DNA from: an uncultured Methanobrevibacter sp.
GTDB lineage: Archaea; Methanobacteriota; Methanobacteria; Methanobacteriales; Methanobacteriaceae
Length of the DNA stretch: 34,154 nt
Reading direction: 5' to 3'
Assembly (NCBI RefSeq): GCF_947169325.1
Contig: NZ_CAMVPN010000019.1
Location: 1-34,154 of the forward strand
Below the pieces are notes generated by a model. It had not been told where the DNA came from. It ran no database searches and saw only the letters and a program-made list of their open reading frames with translations. How positions within the stretch are numbered: the stretch's first letter is position 1; every line of letters starts with the position of its first letter. Position numbers and translations under genes: made by a program. This document shows positions 24,431 to 33,180 of the stretch, piece by piece.

Positions 24431-24492
24431 CAATTTTACAGACCTAGAGCAATTTTACGAAGTGAAAGCAATTTTAGAAAATTGAATTTTAC
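24431..24492. repeat. Second 19-bp-period CAATTTTAC array (three exact-period units plus one displaced)
   Basis: CAATTTTAC begins at 24431 and 24450, and CAATTTTAG at 24469, again exactly 19 bases apart. A related GAATTTTAC lies at 24484, out of register. The 15 bases CCACAACAATTTTAC (24425-24439) are identical to 14943-14957 in the other array. It lies in the divergent gap between the Rpn-type gene and Rli1. Confidence 0.75.
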
Positions 24493-24553
24493 AATACCTT
24501 AATTAAATAGAATAAACAAAATTATTAATGATTATATTTTTAAGGAGATAATA

Positions 24554-26332
24554 ATGACACGTATTTCAATTTTAGACAAAGACAGATGTCAACCTAAAAA
24601 ATGTGATTATCTCTGCATACATTACTGTCCTGGTGTCAGGATGGACGAAGACACCATAGTAGTTGATGAGAGCACAAAAAAACCGTTGATATCAGAAGAA
24701 TTATGTGAGGGGTGCGGTATCTGTACCAACCGTTGCCCATTTGACGCAATTACGATTATTAATTTGCCTGAAGCTGCAGAAGATCCGATTCACAGATTCG
24801 GACAAAACCAGTTTGAGCTCTTCGGCCTTCCAAGCCTTGAAGAGGGAACTGTTTTAGGGCTTTTAGGACAAAACGGTATCGGTAAATCCACAATAATGAA
24901 TATTCTCTCAGGAACATTGATACCGAACTTCGGAGACTTTGAGAATCCCCCTGAAAACTGGGACAATGTCATTGAGTATTATAAAGGTTCAGCGCTTCAG
25001 AAGTACTTCAAGGATTTATCAGAAGGAAACATCAAGACAATTCTGAAGCCTCAGATGGTCGACAAGCTTCCGAAAATCGTGAAAGGAAAAGTAAAAGACC
25101 TGCTTACACAGGTCAATGAAAGGGACAAGCTGGAATATGTCACAAAGGAGCTCCAGCTTGAAAACGTTCTTGACCGTAAGATGGAAAATCTGAGTGGTGG
25201 GGAGCTTCAAAGGGTCGCAATTGCCGCAACAGTCCTGAGGGAAGGTGACTTCTACTACTTCGATGAACCGACCTCATGGCTTGACGTGTCCCAAAGACTG
25301 AATGCCGTTAAAGTCATCAGGTCACTTGCAGAGGAAGGAAAAAGCGTTCTTGTAATTGAGCACGACCTTGCAACCCTGGACGCATTGTCAGACAACATCC
25401 ATATCCTATACGGTCAACCGGGAGGATACGGAGTAGTGTCCGGAAGAAAAGGTGTGAGATTAGGTATCAACGCATACATCAAGGGATTCCTATCAGAGGA
25501 AAACGTCAGAATCAGAAGAAATCCTATCGAGTTTACAATAAGGCCTCCAACACCGGAAGATGAAGGGGATGCACTTGCAAGCTATTCCGACTTGAGCAAG
25601 GAATACGACGGATTCACATTGACTGCCGATGAAGGAGAAATATTTTATGATGAAATCGTAACTGCATTCGGTTCAAACGGTATAGGTAAGACCACATTCG
25701 CCAAAATACTTGCCGGAGTGGAAGAGCCTACAACCGGAGAGGTCGACGAAGAGGTCACTATCGCTTATAAACCACAATATATCGTTACCAACTTTGAAGG
25801 CAGTGTCAGCGACTTCTTATATATGAACGCACCTAGTTTCGGAAGCAAAATCTTTGAAAGCGAAATCATGAACCCTCTAGGATTGAATGATATGCTGGAC
25901 AAGCCTGTCAAAGGCCTGAGTGGAGGGGAACTTCAAAGGCTGGCGATTGCAGCCACACTTTCAAAGGATGCTGAAATATATCTTTTCGACGAACCTACAG
26001 CATTTCTGGATGTTGAACAGAGACTGATTGCCGCCAGAGTAATCCGTAAGATGGTTGAAAGCAGAAATGCGGCATCACTGATTGTAGACCACGATATCGT
26101 ATTTATCGACTACATTTCCGACAGGGCAATGGTGTTCAACGGAGAACCTGGTTTAAACGGTCACGCATCAAAGCCAACTGACCTTAGAAATGCGATGAAC
26201 GAATTTTTAGGAAATCTCAACATCACATTCAGAAGGGACAAGGAAACAAAAAGGCCTAGGGTCAACAAACTCGACAGTTTCAAAGACCGTGAACAGAAAG
26301 AAAAAGGAGAATATTACTACTTATCAGATTAA
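24554..26332 (+). CDS. rli1: ABCE1/Rli1 ribosome recycling ATPase
   Basis: A 592-residue essential ABC ATPase that splits ribosomes after termination. The N-terminal Fe-S domain has two 4Fe-4S sites ([16 protein letters not shown] and [13 protein letters not shown]). NBD1 has GQNGIGKST (near residue 112), [12 protein letters not shown] and the [11 protein letters not shown]alker B. NBD2 has GSNGIGKTT (near 377), [12 protein letters not shown] and [22 protein letters not shown] precedes ATG 24554. The length is standard. The Fe-S domain makes this another iron-dependent protein, though no iron box was seen upstream. Confidence 0.97.
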   Translation: MTRISILDKDRCQPKKCDYLCIHYCPGVRMDEDTIVVDESTKKPLISEELCEGCGICTNRCPFDAITIINLPEAAEDPIHRFGQNQFELFGLPSLEEGTVLGLLGQNGIGKSTIMNILSGTLIPNFGDFENPPENWDNVIEYYKGSALQKYFKDLSEGNIKTILKPQMVDKLPKIVKGKVKDLLTQVNERDKLEYVTKELQLENVLDRKMENLSGGELQRVAIAATVLREGDFYYFDEPTSWLDVSQRLNAVKVIRSLAEEGKSVLVIEHDLATLDALSDNIHILYGQPGGYGVVSGRKGVRLGINAYIKGFLSEENVRIRRNPIEFTIRPPTPEDEGDALASYSDLSKEYDGFTLTADEGEIFYDEIVTAFGSNGIGKTTFAKILAGVEEPTTGEVDEEVTIAYKPQYIVTNFEGSVSDFLYMNAPSFGSKIFESEIMNPLGLNDMLDKPVKGLSGGELQRLAIAATLSKDAEIYLFDEPTAFLDVEQRLIAARVIRKMVESRNAASLIVDHDIVFIDYISDRAMVFNGEPGLNGHASKPTDLRNAMNEFLGNLNITFRRDKETKRPRVNKLDSFKDREQKEKGEYYYLSD

Positions 26333-26361
26333 CTATTCTCTTCCCCCATCACCCCATTTTT

Positions 26362-26404
26362 AAAAGTATTACTTTTTATACTGATTTTGACGATTTAGTA
26401 ATAC
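26362..26404 (+). promoter_or_regulatory. Paired AGTATTACT boxes upstream of nicotianamine synthase
   Basis: The palindrome AAAAGTATTACTTTT (26362-26376) is identical to the one at 6066-6080. GTAATAC (26398-26404) follows with centres 32 bases apart, and a TATA-like TTTTATAC (26375-26382) lies between. This repeats the box-TATA-box layout of the Ni/Co transporter promoter. A second TATA-like TTTAATATA lies near 26424. Confidence 0.6.
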
Positions 26405-26480
26405 TTCATTTCTAATTTAAAAAATTTAATATAGATTAAACAACAAACTTCTATTCAAGCATAATTTAAAAGTGATAAAG

Positions 26481-27302
26481 ATGAGTTGTTATAAATATTG
26501 GGGAACAATAGCTGAAATAGCTGAAAAACTTTCAAGTTATGGGGATTTAGAAAAATATGGAGATTCCGCACTCGATGATATTAATATCTACGAAATCATT
26601 GAAATATTGGATGAAGTGGAAATCATAGCTCACGACAAGGAAATTGATTTTGATTCTGCAAAACACATTCTTGATGATGAAAAAATGAATAAAGCATTGA
26701 AACTAATTCGCAAATTCTACGTATATATCGGAGCAAGGCTTGAGACAGAAAATGCGCTTAAAATTTTGGAATCAGACAATCCTACCGAAACATTGGATTC
26801 ATTTCATTTTTATGATAGATACATTGGTCTGATCAATAATGAAAGTCAACTGGCGAAATTCAATGAAAACAAGACATTTGTCTTTTTGGGAAGCGGACCC
26901 CTACCTTTGACATTGATTATGTTCAACAAAGTTTATGGCTGCAAATGCATTGGGATTGAATTGCAAGAAGAAGTGGCAGACCTTTCAAGAAAAGTATTGA
27001 AAAGATTAGGCCTTGATGAAGATATAAAAATTATAACCGGCGATGAAAATGCTATAGCAAATCTTGAATACGACATTCTGATGGTGGCTGCACTGGCTGA
27101 GCCGAAAGAAAGAGTATTTGCAAACATATGGGAATTCATAGATGAAAATACTCCCTTAATTTATAGAACATACACAGGTATGAGAGCGATATTATATGCT
27201 CCTGTCCTTGAAAAAGATACACGAAGATTCCATAAAGAAGTCATGGTATTGCCAACTGGGAAAACAAACAACACTTCAGTTTTAATTAGAAAAATAGTAT
27301 GA
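26481..27302 (+). CDS. Nicotianamine synthase family protein
   Basis: A 273-residue protein with a helical N-terminal domain (about 1-115) and a SAM-binding Rossmann domain. The latter is opened by TFVFLGSGPLPLTLIMFNKV (near 135-155), the hallmark motif of nicotianamine synthases. The family condenses aminopropylcarboxylate groups from S-adenosylmethionine; the Methanothermobacter enzyme makes thermonicotianamine, a metal chelator. A role in Ni handling here is supported by the promoter boxes shared with the Ni/Co transporter. The start is ATG 26481; GTG 26472 belongs to the AGTGAT ribosome binding site. It is monocistronic and convergent with the DGC gene. Confidence 0.85.
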   Translation: MSCYKYWGTIAEIAEKLSSYGDLEKYGDSALDDINIYEIIEILDEVEIIAHDKEIDFDSAKHILDDEKMNKALKLIRKFYVYIGARLETENALKILESDNPTETLDSFHFYDRYIGLINNESQLAKFNENKTFVFLGSGPLPLTLIMFNKVYGCKCIGIELQEEVADLSRKVLKRLGLDEDIKIITGDENAIANLEYDILMVAALAEPKERVFANIWEFIDENTPLIYRTYTGMRAILYAPVLEKDTRRFHKEVMVLPTGKTNNTSVLIRKIV

Positions 27303-27314
27303 AAGGAGATATTA

Positions 27315-27692
27315 TTAAATATTCTCCAATTCTTTTAGAATGAATTTTTTTAAAATCTCAACAGCTTTCTCACCATCTTCATCGAGACGAACAGCATCCA
27401 ATGGATTTAAATCAAAGGTTTTAACAACGGCATCTGCTGAAATGTTTTTAATTGCATCAATATCCTTTTCATTCAGGATTACTGATGCACAATCATCGGC
27501 GCACCCTGTTATTGTAACGATTTTTGCATCATCCAAAATAGGTGAGCAACTGTTAGGCTGTGCTGAATATTCTGTGATGCATGCCGCAACAATATTATCG
27601 TTTTCCAAAGCCAACTCTACACTAGCTGCCCTTACGACCAAACCAAGCGGACTTAATCCGCTACATGAAACCAATGCTATTTTATCACTCAT
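27315..27692 (-). CDS. Putative zinc-binding DGC-domain-like protein
   Basis: A 125-residue protein with conserved Cys in VSCSGLSPLGLVVRAAS (C10), CSPIL (near 49) and TGCADDCASVIL (near 62-71). This pattern fits the putative zinc-binding DGC-domain family of small methanogen and clostridial proteins. Function unknown. It overlaps the upstream QueG-like gene by 4 bases and so is the last gene of a three-gene coupled operon with an aminotransferase. Confidence 0.72.
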   Translation of the reverse strand: MSDKIALVSCSGLSPLGLVVRAASVELALENDNIVAACITEYSAQPNSCSPILDDAKIVTITGCADDCASVILNEKDIDAIKNISADAVVKTFDLNPLDAVRLDEDGEKAVEILKKFILKELENI

Positions 27693-28426
27693 TTTTTAAC
27701 CATCCTATCATATCTTTTTTTAACTTTATCGTAACCCCTTTTGTAAAACGGACATCTCAAAAGACATTCATTGCAGCCTTCCCTGTGGGCGGTGCATAAC
27801 TTTCTTAAAAAGTTCTCATCTTCATCGAATGCTCCTTCAGGACATCTGTCAATGCAAACTCCGCATGTGGAGCAGAAATCCTTAACCCACAGCATGTCAT
27901 TTTCCTCTTTAAAGGGCAAGTTTTCAATTGAAGTGTGAATCATGAAAAAACCAACAGTAATTCCCTCTTTGAAAAGACACATGTTACTTCGTGTAATCAT
28001 ACAATCATTAGATTGCATGGCTATTGCTCTCATGCTCAAATCATCCGCCAAAGGATGAATCAACTCTGCAGCAAATCCGTTTTTTCTGAGGAAATCTGCA
28101 AATTCATAAACGTGAAGTCCATATTCCTGAAATTCCTCATCCATCAGCCTGCATTTTTCAGGCGACTGTTCCATTTCAATCAAATCGTCACCCATCAAAA
28201 ACTTAAAGATTATTACATTATCAAAATCAATTTCAAACTCCTTTTTAAAATCATCGGATAATTTTGAATAGCTAATTCCTGAAAAATTATATCTTAAAGC
28301 CAAATCCAACAATCCATCAACTAATTCCTCAGTAATTTCTGATTTGGGATTTTTAGGATTTTCAATTTTGTAAAAATTAGGTAGAGGTTTATGGTATCTA
28401 AACCCCTCAAAAGTAGTATCAATCAT
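27689..28426 (-). CDS. Epoxyqueuosine-reductase-like double 4Fe-4S protein
   Basis: A 245-residue protein whose C-terminal part has CSTCGVCIDRCPEGAF and CNECLLRCPF, two 4Fe-4S sites of the type found in QueG and reductive dehalogenase-like proteins, with an additional CTAHREGC between them. The N-terminal 170 residues resemble the QueG-like fold, but without a cobalamin motif that I can confirm. It overlaps both neighbours by 4 bases, so it is translationally coupled to the aminotransferase and the DGC protein. An electron transfer or reductase role is inferred. Confidence 0.75.
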   Translation of the reverse strand: MIDTTFEGFRYHKPLPNFYKIENPKNPKSEITEELVDGLLDLALRYNFSGISYSKLSDDFKKEFEIDFDNVIIFKFLMGDDLIEMEQSPEKCRLMDEEFQEYGLHVYEFADFLRKNGFAAELIHPLADDLSMRAIAMQSNDCMITRSNMCLFKEGITVGFFMIHTSIENLPFKEENDMLWVKDFCSTCGVCIDRCPEGAFDEDENFLRKLCTAHREGCNECLLRCPFYKRGYDKVKKRYDRMVKK

Positions 28427-29595
28427 TTTCTTAAAGCTTCAACGGCTTTAGGGAACTCTTCACAGAATACTTTGATTTCTTCTGTTGGAATTGAGAAGCT
28501 TATACGCAAGTATCTGTCTCCAAAGTCTTCAGAAGTGTATTCCCCTTCCCTTGTGAACAGTTTTTTATCAATCAGATAGTTTGACATTTCTTTCGGATTG
28601 ATTCCTGCACCGGACAAATCGACTGCCATCATGTTTGCATCAGACGGATAGACAGGCAGGAAAACCCCTTCAATAGGTTCAATCATTTCACTGATTAACC
28701 TTTGGTTTTCAAAGCAGGTTTCCCTCATCTCTTCAAACCATTGAGGTTTTGATTTCAAACCTGCGATTGCACCGTATTGGGAAATGATGTTTACTCCAAG
28801 GTCGTTTACAACAGCGTTTTTGATGGCATCTATGATTGGTTTTGATGATATTACACCACCAATTCTTAAACCTGCCATTCCGAATATCTTGGAAAAGCTG
28901 TAGATTGTCAATGTCTGGCCTGGAGCATAGTTTTCAACAAGGAAATGCTCTCTTGCAAAGTCCTTATAGGTAATGTCGTGCAATAAGTATAAGTCGTTTT
29001 CCTTTGCAATTTCTGCAAATTCTTTCAATTCCTCTTCAGTGTATGAGGAACCTAACGGATTTAAAGGATCGATTAAAATAACCATACGTGTATTCTCATC
29101 CATATTCTCCCTGAGCAAATCAGGAGTCAGCTTATAGTTATTCTCTTCAAAATAAATTGGAACATATCTCACTTCACCGGCAAACCTGTTTGCAAAGTCT
29201 CCGATGATGAAGTATCCCGGATCTGACAGGATTACATTGTCCTCAGGTTCCAATAATGCCTGCATACATAAGTATAATGATTCGGTTGCACCTGAAGTCA
29301 GCAAAACTTCCAGGTCCTTGAAGCCCAAATCGTCCAAAATCAGCTGTTTTAATTCTGAAAATCCTTCTGGGGCAGGATATCTGCAAAATGTCTTTTCCTT
29401 TATGGCTTCAATCATGGCATCGGCTATAATATCTCCATGAAGATGGTTGGTGTTCTGGCCCATCCATATCATGTCCTTGTCCATATACATATCTTCAAAA
29501 AAGTCATTTGCACATTCATAGCCTTCCGGAGGCACCCTTTCAGTTTTTTGAAACTTTTTTCTCGGGTTTTTAATATCGAAATCCTTATCCCTCAT
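28423..29595 (-). CDS. PLP-dependent class I/II aminotransferase
   Basis: A fold-type I aminotransferase of about 390 residues. TSGATESLYLCMQALL marks the PLP phosphate region. DPLNPLGSSYTEEEL has the conserved Asn that contacts the cofactor. SFSKIFGMAGLRIGG (near residue 235) carries the Schiff-base Lys and the following Arg. The substrate is not evident; aspartate- or histidinol-phosphate-type activity are both possible. I prefer ATG 29595, which has GTGAT upstream, over the TTG at 29616, which has none. It is the first gene of the operon with the QueG-like and DGC proteins. Confidence 0.85.
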   Translation of the reverse strand: MRDKDFDIKNPRKKFQKTERVPPEGYECANDFFEDMYMDKDMIWMGQNTNHLHGDIIADAMIEAIKEKTFCRYPAPEGFSELKQLILDDLGFKDLEVLLTSGATESLYLCMQALLEPEDNVILSDPGYFIIGDFANRFAGEVRYVPIYFEENNYKLTPDLLRENMDENTRMVILIDPLNPLGSSYTEEELKEFAEIAKENDLYLLHDITYKDFAREHFLVENYAPGQTLTIYSFSKIFGMAGLRIGGVISSKPIIDAIKNAVVNDLGVNIISQYGAIAGLKSKPQWFEEMRETCFENQRLISEMIEPIEGVFLPVYPSDANMMAVDLSGAGINPKEMSNYLIDKKLFTREGEYTSEDFGDRYLRISFSIPTEEIKVFCEEFPKAVEALRK

Positions 29596-29652
29596 AATAT
29601 CACGCAATAATTCCAAAGTAAATATTTATTGTTAATTATTAATAAAAGTAAC

Positions 29653-30357
29653 TTAAACAATTCCACTTGAAGTGATTGAAAACGTTACCTGCTTTCCTTC
29701 AGGAATGCTTCTGTGGCGAACTAAAGTGGCTACACGCTTGTTTACTGCATCGCCACGATCCAGCTGGATTATGACCTTGCTCCAGTACTGCAGGATTGTT
29801 CCTCCAACTGCCCTAATGTCACTGTTTCCTTCATCATCAAAGGCATTGTAAATCTGGTTTGTCAAAACCACTGCCACATCATATTTACGGGCCACTTTAG
29901 ACAAAATTCCCATCTGCTTTCCCAATTCCTTATTGAGCTTGGATGATTTCATGTCATCAACCCTGTACAATGCAACGGCAGAATCCAAAATAAGCAAATC
30001 CACATCGGAGTGGTTTTTTCTAAGCCATACCTCTATTGCCTTGAGATTATCATTCTGCTCAAGGAAGTTGGTTGGCTCAAAGACTATGATATTATTAGCT
30101 ACTCTTGTAAAGTCCGGACCTGAAATCTGTTTGATTCTGTCAATTGATATTCCCCCTTCCGTATCGATATATATTACCTTCTTATTATTTCGGGCCACAT
30201 TAACGGCCAGAGCCAAGGCAATATTACTTTTACCGGAACTTGGCGGTCCGAATATTTGAGTGATTACTCCCTTTTCAAAACCTCCTCCCAACAGTGCATC
30301 CAGTGAGGAGTTGGATGGGATTTTGTGATTGTCCTCAAAATTAGCTAATACTTTCAT
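29653..30357 (-). CDS. radB: DNA repair and recombination protein RadB
   Basis: A 234-residue RecA/RadA-family core with no N-terminal HhH domain, as in RadB. Walker A is FGPPSSGKSNIAL (near residues 35-47), Walker B LLILDSAVALY (near 120), and there is a Q-rich LTNQIYNAF segment. RadB is an accessory to RadA-driven homologous recombination. The start is ATG 30357; a TTG at 30396 would add 13 residues but lies within the TATA-like promoter (TTATATATTTT). The message is thus leaderless or nearly so. Confidence 0.92.
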   Translation of the reverse strand: MKVLANFEDNHKIPSNSSLDALLGGGFEKGVITQIFGPPSSGKSNIALALAVNVARNNKKVIYIDTEGGISIDRIKQISGPDFTRVANNIIVFEPTNFLEQNDNLKAIEVWLRKNHSDVDLLILDSAVALYRVDDMKSSKLNKELGKQMGILSKVARKYDVAVVLTNQIYNAFDDEGNSDIRAVGGTILQYWSKVIIQLDRGDAVNKRVATLVRHRSIPEGKQVTFSITSSGIV

Positions 30358-30445
30358 GAGTTTATATTTATTTTTATAAAATATATAATTTAACAAAATT
30401 TTATTAAGTGTGAAGTTATATTATCAAATAACCAGGTGATTAAAT

Positions 30446-31432
30446 ATGCACAAAAAAATAATTACATTACTGATTGTCTTGATTTTTTCACTCAGCTGTC
30501 TTGTGGTTGTTGCAGCCGACAATAACACCACCGACAATGCGACATACAGTGAAGAAATTGAAGATTTGATGGATTACATAATTCCGATTTCATTTACGGA
30601 TAAAGGAATTGAGTTCAGCGACGGGTTTACCGGATTTTGCCTTGATTCAACAAAGACCGGCGTTAATGTAGATGATAAATTCACATCAACACACACCCAG
30701 AATGAAGAAGTTGAAAACAATGCGAAATGGGCAATAATCGAATGGTATAAATCAGGAAAGCAAGACAGTATTGAAGATGCGGTTTCACAGGCCATCAACG
30801 GAAACAAGAAATATGATGCTGCAAACACATTATTCGAATCCGGCGACATAAGCAATGACAAAATAGTGGTGAAGATTGACAACACTACAGAGGCCACATT
30901 CGAATTTGAGCTTTTGAAATCAGCAAATGATGGAGTGTCCGACTGTCTGGCATACAAAGTATCCATGAAAACCGTGCCTAATGACGACGTCTTATCTTCA
31001 AGCGATGATGATATTGTCAATACAAGTGAAGTCGAAAATGACACAGTAATCGATAAAACAGACAATGCTGCAAATGAGAAAACAGGAGAGGCCAGTGGCG
31101 GAGAACTAATCAATGATACTGATAAAAAAACAGATGCAAACAGTGATAAAAAAACAAATACTACAAACGATGAACAATCAGATGATGAAACAGTCGTGAA
31201 TGAAACAAACAAGACCATCGTGAACAAGACCAATGTTGTTATTGTCAATGAGACAAACACCACCCTCATTCACAAGAACAATACAAAGGTCATAAACAAA
31301 ACAAACGAAACACCGCAGAATGCAACAGTTCAGGACACAATAATGAAAACAGTTGGAAATCCTATTTTCCTGTTGGCTATCGTAATTGTGATTATTGCAG
31401 TTGTTGCAGTCGTAATGCGCAGAAGAGATTAA
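30446..31432 (+). CDS. Cell-surface protein with Asn/Thr-rich stalk and C-terminal anchor
   Basis: A 328-residue protein. A signal peptide covers residues 1-24 (ITLLIVLIFSLSCLVVVAA), and an ordered domain of about 150 residues follows. Then comes a low-complexity linker rich in Asp, Asn, Thr and Lys with many NxT sequons (NETNKTIVNKTN), and finally a membrane helix with a charged end (FLLAIVIVIIAVVAVVMRRRD). This is the plan of an archaeal surface glycoprotein with a flexible stalk. GGTGAT precedes ATG 30446. It is monocistronic, followed by T-runs. Function unknown. Confidence 0.78.
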   Translation: MHKKIITLLIVLIFSLSCLVVVAADNNTTDNATYSEEIEDLMDYIIPISFTDKGIEFSDGFTGFCLDSTKTGVNVDDKFTSTHTQNEEVENNAKWAIIEWYKSGKQDSIEDAVSQAINGNKKYDAANTLFESGDISNDKIVVKIDNTTEATFEFELLKSANDGVSDCLAYKVSMKTVPNDDVLSSSDDDIVNTSEVENDTVIDKTDNAANEKTGEASGGELINDTDKKTDANSDKKTNTTNDEQSDDETVVNETNKTIVNKTNVVIVNETNTTLIHKNNTKVINKTNETPQNATVQDTIMKTVGNPIFLLAIVIVIIAVVAVVMRRRD

Positions 31433-31437
31433 ATTTA

Positions 31438-31468
31438 ATCTTTTCTTTTTTTATTTTCTTATTATTTT
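31438..31468. terminator. T/A-rich convergent terminator region
   Basis: Runs of T (TTTTCTTTTTTTATTTTC) follow the surface protein stop and extend into the end of the convergent Sua5 gene. No clear hairpin is present, as is usual for U-tract termination in archaea. Confidence 0.35.
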
Positions 31469-32032
31469 TGGGTTTCTGCGAGTCAAATCAATGATTTTTG
31501 ATGCATGATTTGATTCTAAATCGCCAACATCAATAACCAAATCAACATCCATTTCCAATTGGTCCAAAATATCTGCCGGATTTGACAATACCTCTTCGTC
31601 TGAAAGGTTTGCGCTGGTTGTGGTTATCGGGAAAATGCCAGCCAACCCGCAGGCAATCTGATTGTCAGGCACCCTGACTCCAACATATTTGGATCCGCTT
31701 GTCACCGCTCTCGGCACTATTTTCCTTTTATCCAAAATGAATGTATAGGGTCCCGGAAGATGGGAATTGATGACCTCTTTTTGGGCAATTGATACCTTCG
31801 CAACTAGGTCAATGGCATTAACATCGCTGACCAGAATTGACAATGGCTTTAAGGGACTTCTCTGTTTGATTTCAAAAACCTTTTTAACAGCCTTGTTGTC
31901 AAATATGTTGGCGCCTAATCCATAGACGGTGTCTGTCGGATATAATATGACGCCGCCCCTTGCCAATACATCAATAGCTTCGCCAATGATATTCTCATCA
32001 ATTTCATCAATGCCTGTTTTTAGAACTTTCAT
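31451..32032 (-). CDS. Threonylcarbamoyl-AMP synthase (YrdC/Sua5 family)
   Basis: A 193-residue YrdC-domain protein that makes threonylcarbamoyl-AMP from Thr, bicarbonate and ATP for t6A modification of tRNA. GGVILYPTDTVYGLGANIF (residues about 26-44), FEIKQRSPLKPLSILVSD (near 53-70) and TTSANLSDEE are family motifs. It lacks the Sua5 C-terminal domain, so it is the short YrdC/TsaC type. Divergent from the phosphatidyltransferase gene with only 37 bases between starts. Confidence 0.92.
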   Translation of the reverse strand: MKVLKTGIDEIDENIIGEAIDVLARGGVILYPTDTVYGLGANIFDNKAVKKVFEIKQRSPLKPLSILVSDVNAIDLVAKVSIAQKEVINSHLPGPYTFILDKRKIVPRAVTSGSKYVGVRVPDNQIACGLAGIFPITTTSANLSDEEVLSNPADILDQLEMDVDLVIDVGDLESNHASKIIDLTRRNPKIIRK

Positions 32033-32069
32033 TATAACTTTATATTGGATAAGATATCTAATATAAATT

Positions 32070-32636
32070 ATGCTTCAAAGTTTAAGACCCCTATTGACAA
32101 AAATACTGAATCCGCTTGCTAAACACTTAAACATAAATCCGAATATCGTTACGGTAATCTCACCATTTGTTGCGCTTCTTGCGGCATACGGCTTTGCAAA
32201 CCACATGTTAATACTGGGAACAATTGCAATTCTATTTTCAGGATTTCTTGATGTGGTTGACGGTGCAGTTGCAAGATATCATGGCAGATCATCCAAGTTC
32301 GGAGCGTTTCTCGACTCAACAATGGACAGGTTTGCAGATGCAATAATCTACATCGGAATCATATTTGGAGGATACTGCGACTGGTTTGTTGGAGTTCTGG
32401 CAATCCATTCAGCAATCTGCGTCAGCTATGTGAGGGCAAGGGCGGAATCACAGGGAGCGGAATGCAATATCGGAATAGCCGAAAGGGCGGTCCGAATGGT
32501 AATCCTAATGGTTGGAGCATTAATCGGATACTTTGCAGGAGACATATACTTTACATACATCATCTACATCCTGGTAATCTTATCATATTTCACTGTTGGA
32601 CAGAGAATACTACACGTTTGGAGGCAATTGAAATGA
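32070..32636 (+). CDS. CDP-alcohol phosphatidyltransferase, probable archaetidylinositol phosphate synthase
   Basis: A 188-residue membrane enzyme with about six helices and the signature D-x2-DG-x2-AR-x8-G-x3-D-x3-D, read here in DVVDGAVARYHGRSS and KFGAFLDSTMDR (near residues 61-88). It joins CDP-archaeol to an alcohol phosphate. In methanogens the inositol-phosphate branch is most likely, but glycerol or serine cannot be excluded. Its last codons overlap the DUF357 start (ATGA). Confidence 0.85.
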   Translation: MLQSLRPLLTKILNPLAKHLNINPNIVTVISPFVALLAAYGFANHMLILGTIAILFSGFLDVVDGAVARYHGRSSKFGAFLDSTMDRFADAIIYIGIIFGGYCDWFVGVLAIHSAICVSYVRARAESQGAECNIGIAERAVRMVILMVGALIGYFAGDIYFTYIIYILVILSYFTVGQRILHVWRQLK

Positions 32637-32875
32637 GTGAACTTGAAAGTCCTGAAAAAATAGCAAAGGACATTGCAAAACTGGAAAGAAACCTGAATCA
32701 GGTGGCTGACATTACCTTTGAAGGAAAGGAAAAAGAGGTCTATGACAGGGCTGTTGACTACTGGAACGATTCCAAATATTATCTTGAAAAAGAAGATATG
32801 CGGACTGCATTCGGCTGCATTGAATACAGCCACGGCCTTTTGGATGCATTGAGGATGATTCATGGAATCATCTAG
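32633..32875 (+). CDS. DUF357 family protein (80 aa)
   Basis: A short all-helical protein of 80 residues. KDIAKLERNLNQV and YDRAVDYWNDSKYYLEKEDMRTAFGCIEYSHGLLD (in two halves) match the archaeal DUF357 pattern, a helical hairpin with a conserved Tyr/Trp/Asp face. Translation starts inside the stop of the preceding gene. The function is unknown. The neighbour suggests a link to lipid synthesis, but the family has varied contexts. Confidence 0.85.
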   Translation: MSELESPEKIAKDIAKLERNLNQVADITFEGKEKEVYDRAVDYWNDSKYYLEKEDMRTAFGCIEYSHGLLDALRMIHGII

Positions 32876-33180
32876 TTAATACATTCAAGCATCATTATTC
32901 AAATTAATTTATAAACGCCATATTGATAATCCTATCCATAACAACATTGAATTTTTAATATTTTTAAAAGAAATCCTATAGATTAGTCTGTTGAAAAAGC
33001 AAATATTCTGAATAGAACATCACCAGAATTACAAAACGATTAATTAAAAAGGACACATCGCCATCAAATGCTAAAATTATAAATGCTGAAAGCAAAATAA
33101 AAGAAGGTTTTGCACTCACATCAGGGAGTCAGTTATCATTAACAAAAAAAAAAAAGAAAAAAAAGAAAAAAGTGGTTTAA
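32876..33180. other. 305-base gene-poor stretch with a possible gene remnant
   Basis: No intact gene. On the + strand an open stretch from 33016 reads NITRITKRLIKK, then SPSNAKIINAESKIKEG and FALTSGSQLSLTK, with protein-like composition but no start codon, promoter or ribosome binding site. It runs into the poly-A tract at 33143-33170. It could be the end of a decayed gene, for example one with a DUF4357-like domain, but this is weak. The rest is AT-rich. Confidence 0.3.
33143..33174 (-). terminator. Poly-T terminator of the DUF4013 gene
   Basis: The minus strand carries three long T-runs broken by single C bases just after the DUF4013 stop codon. Such U-tracts end transcription in archaea. 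Confidence 0.5.

Noticed and set aside
30574-31269. 231-codon antisense frame opposite the surface protein
   Set aside because: Its Ser/Val/Phe-rich composition is the mirror of the Asn/Thr/Asp-rich stalk.
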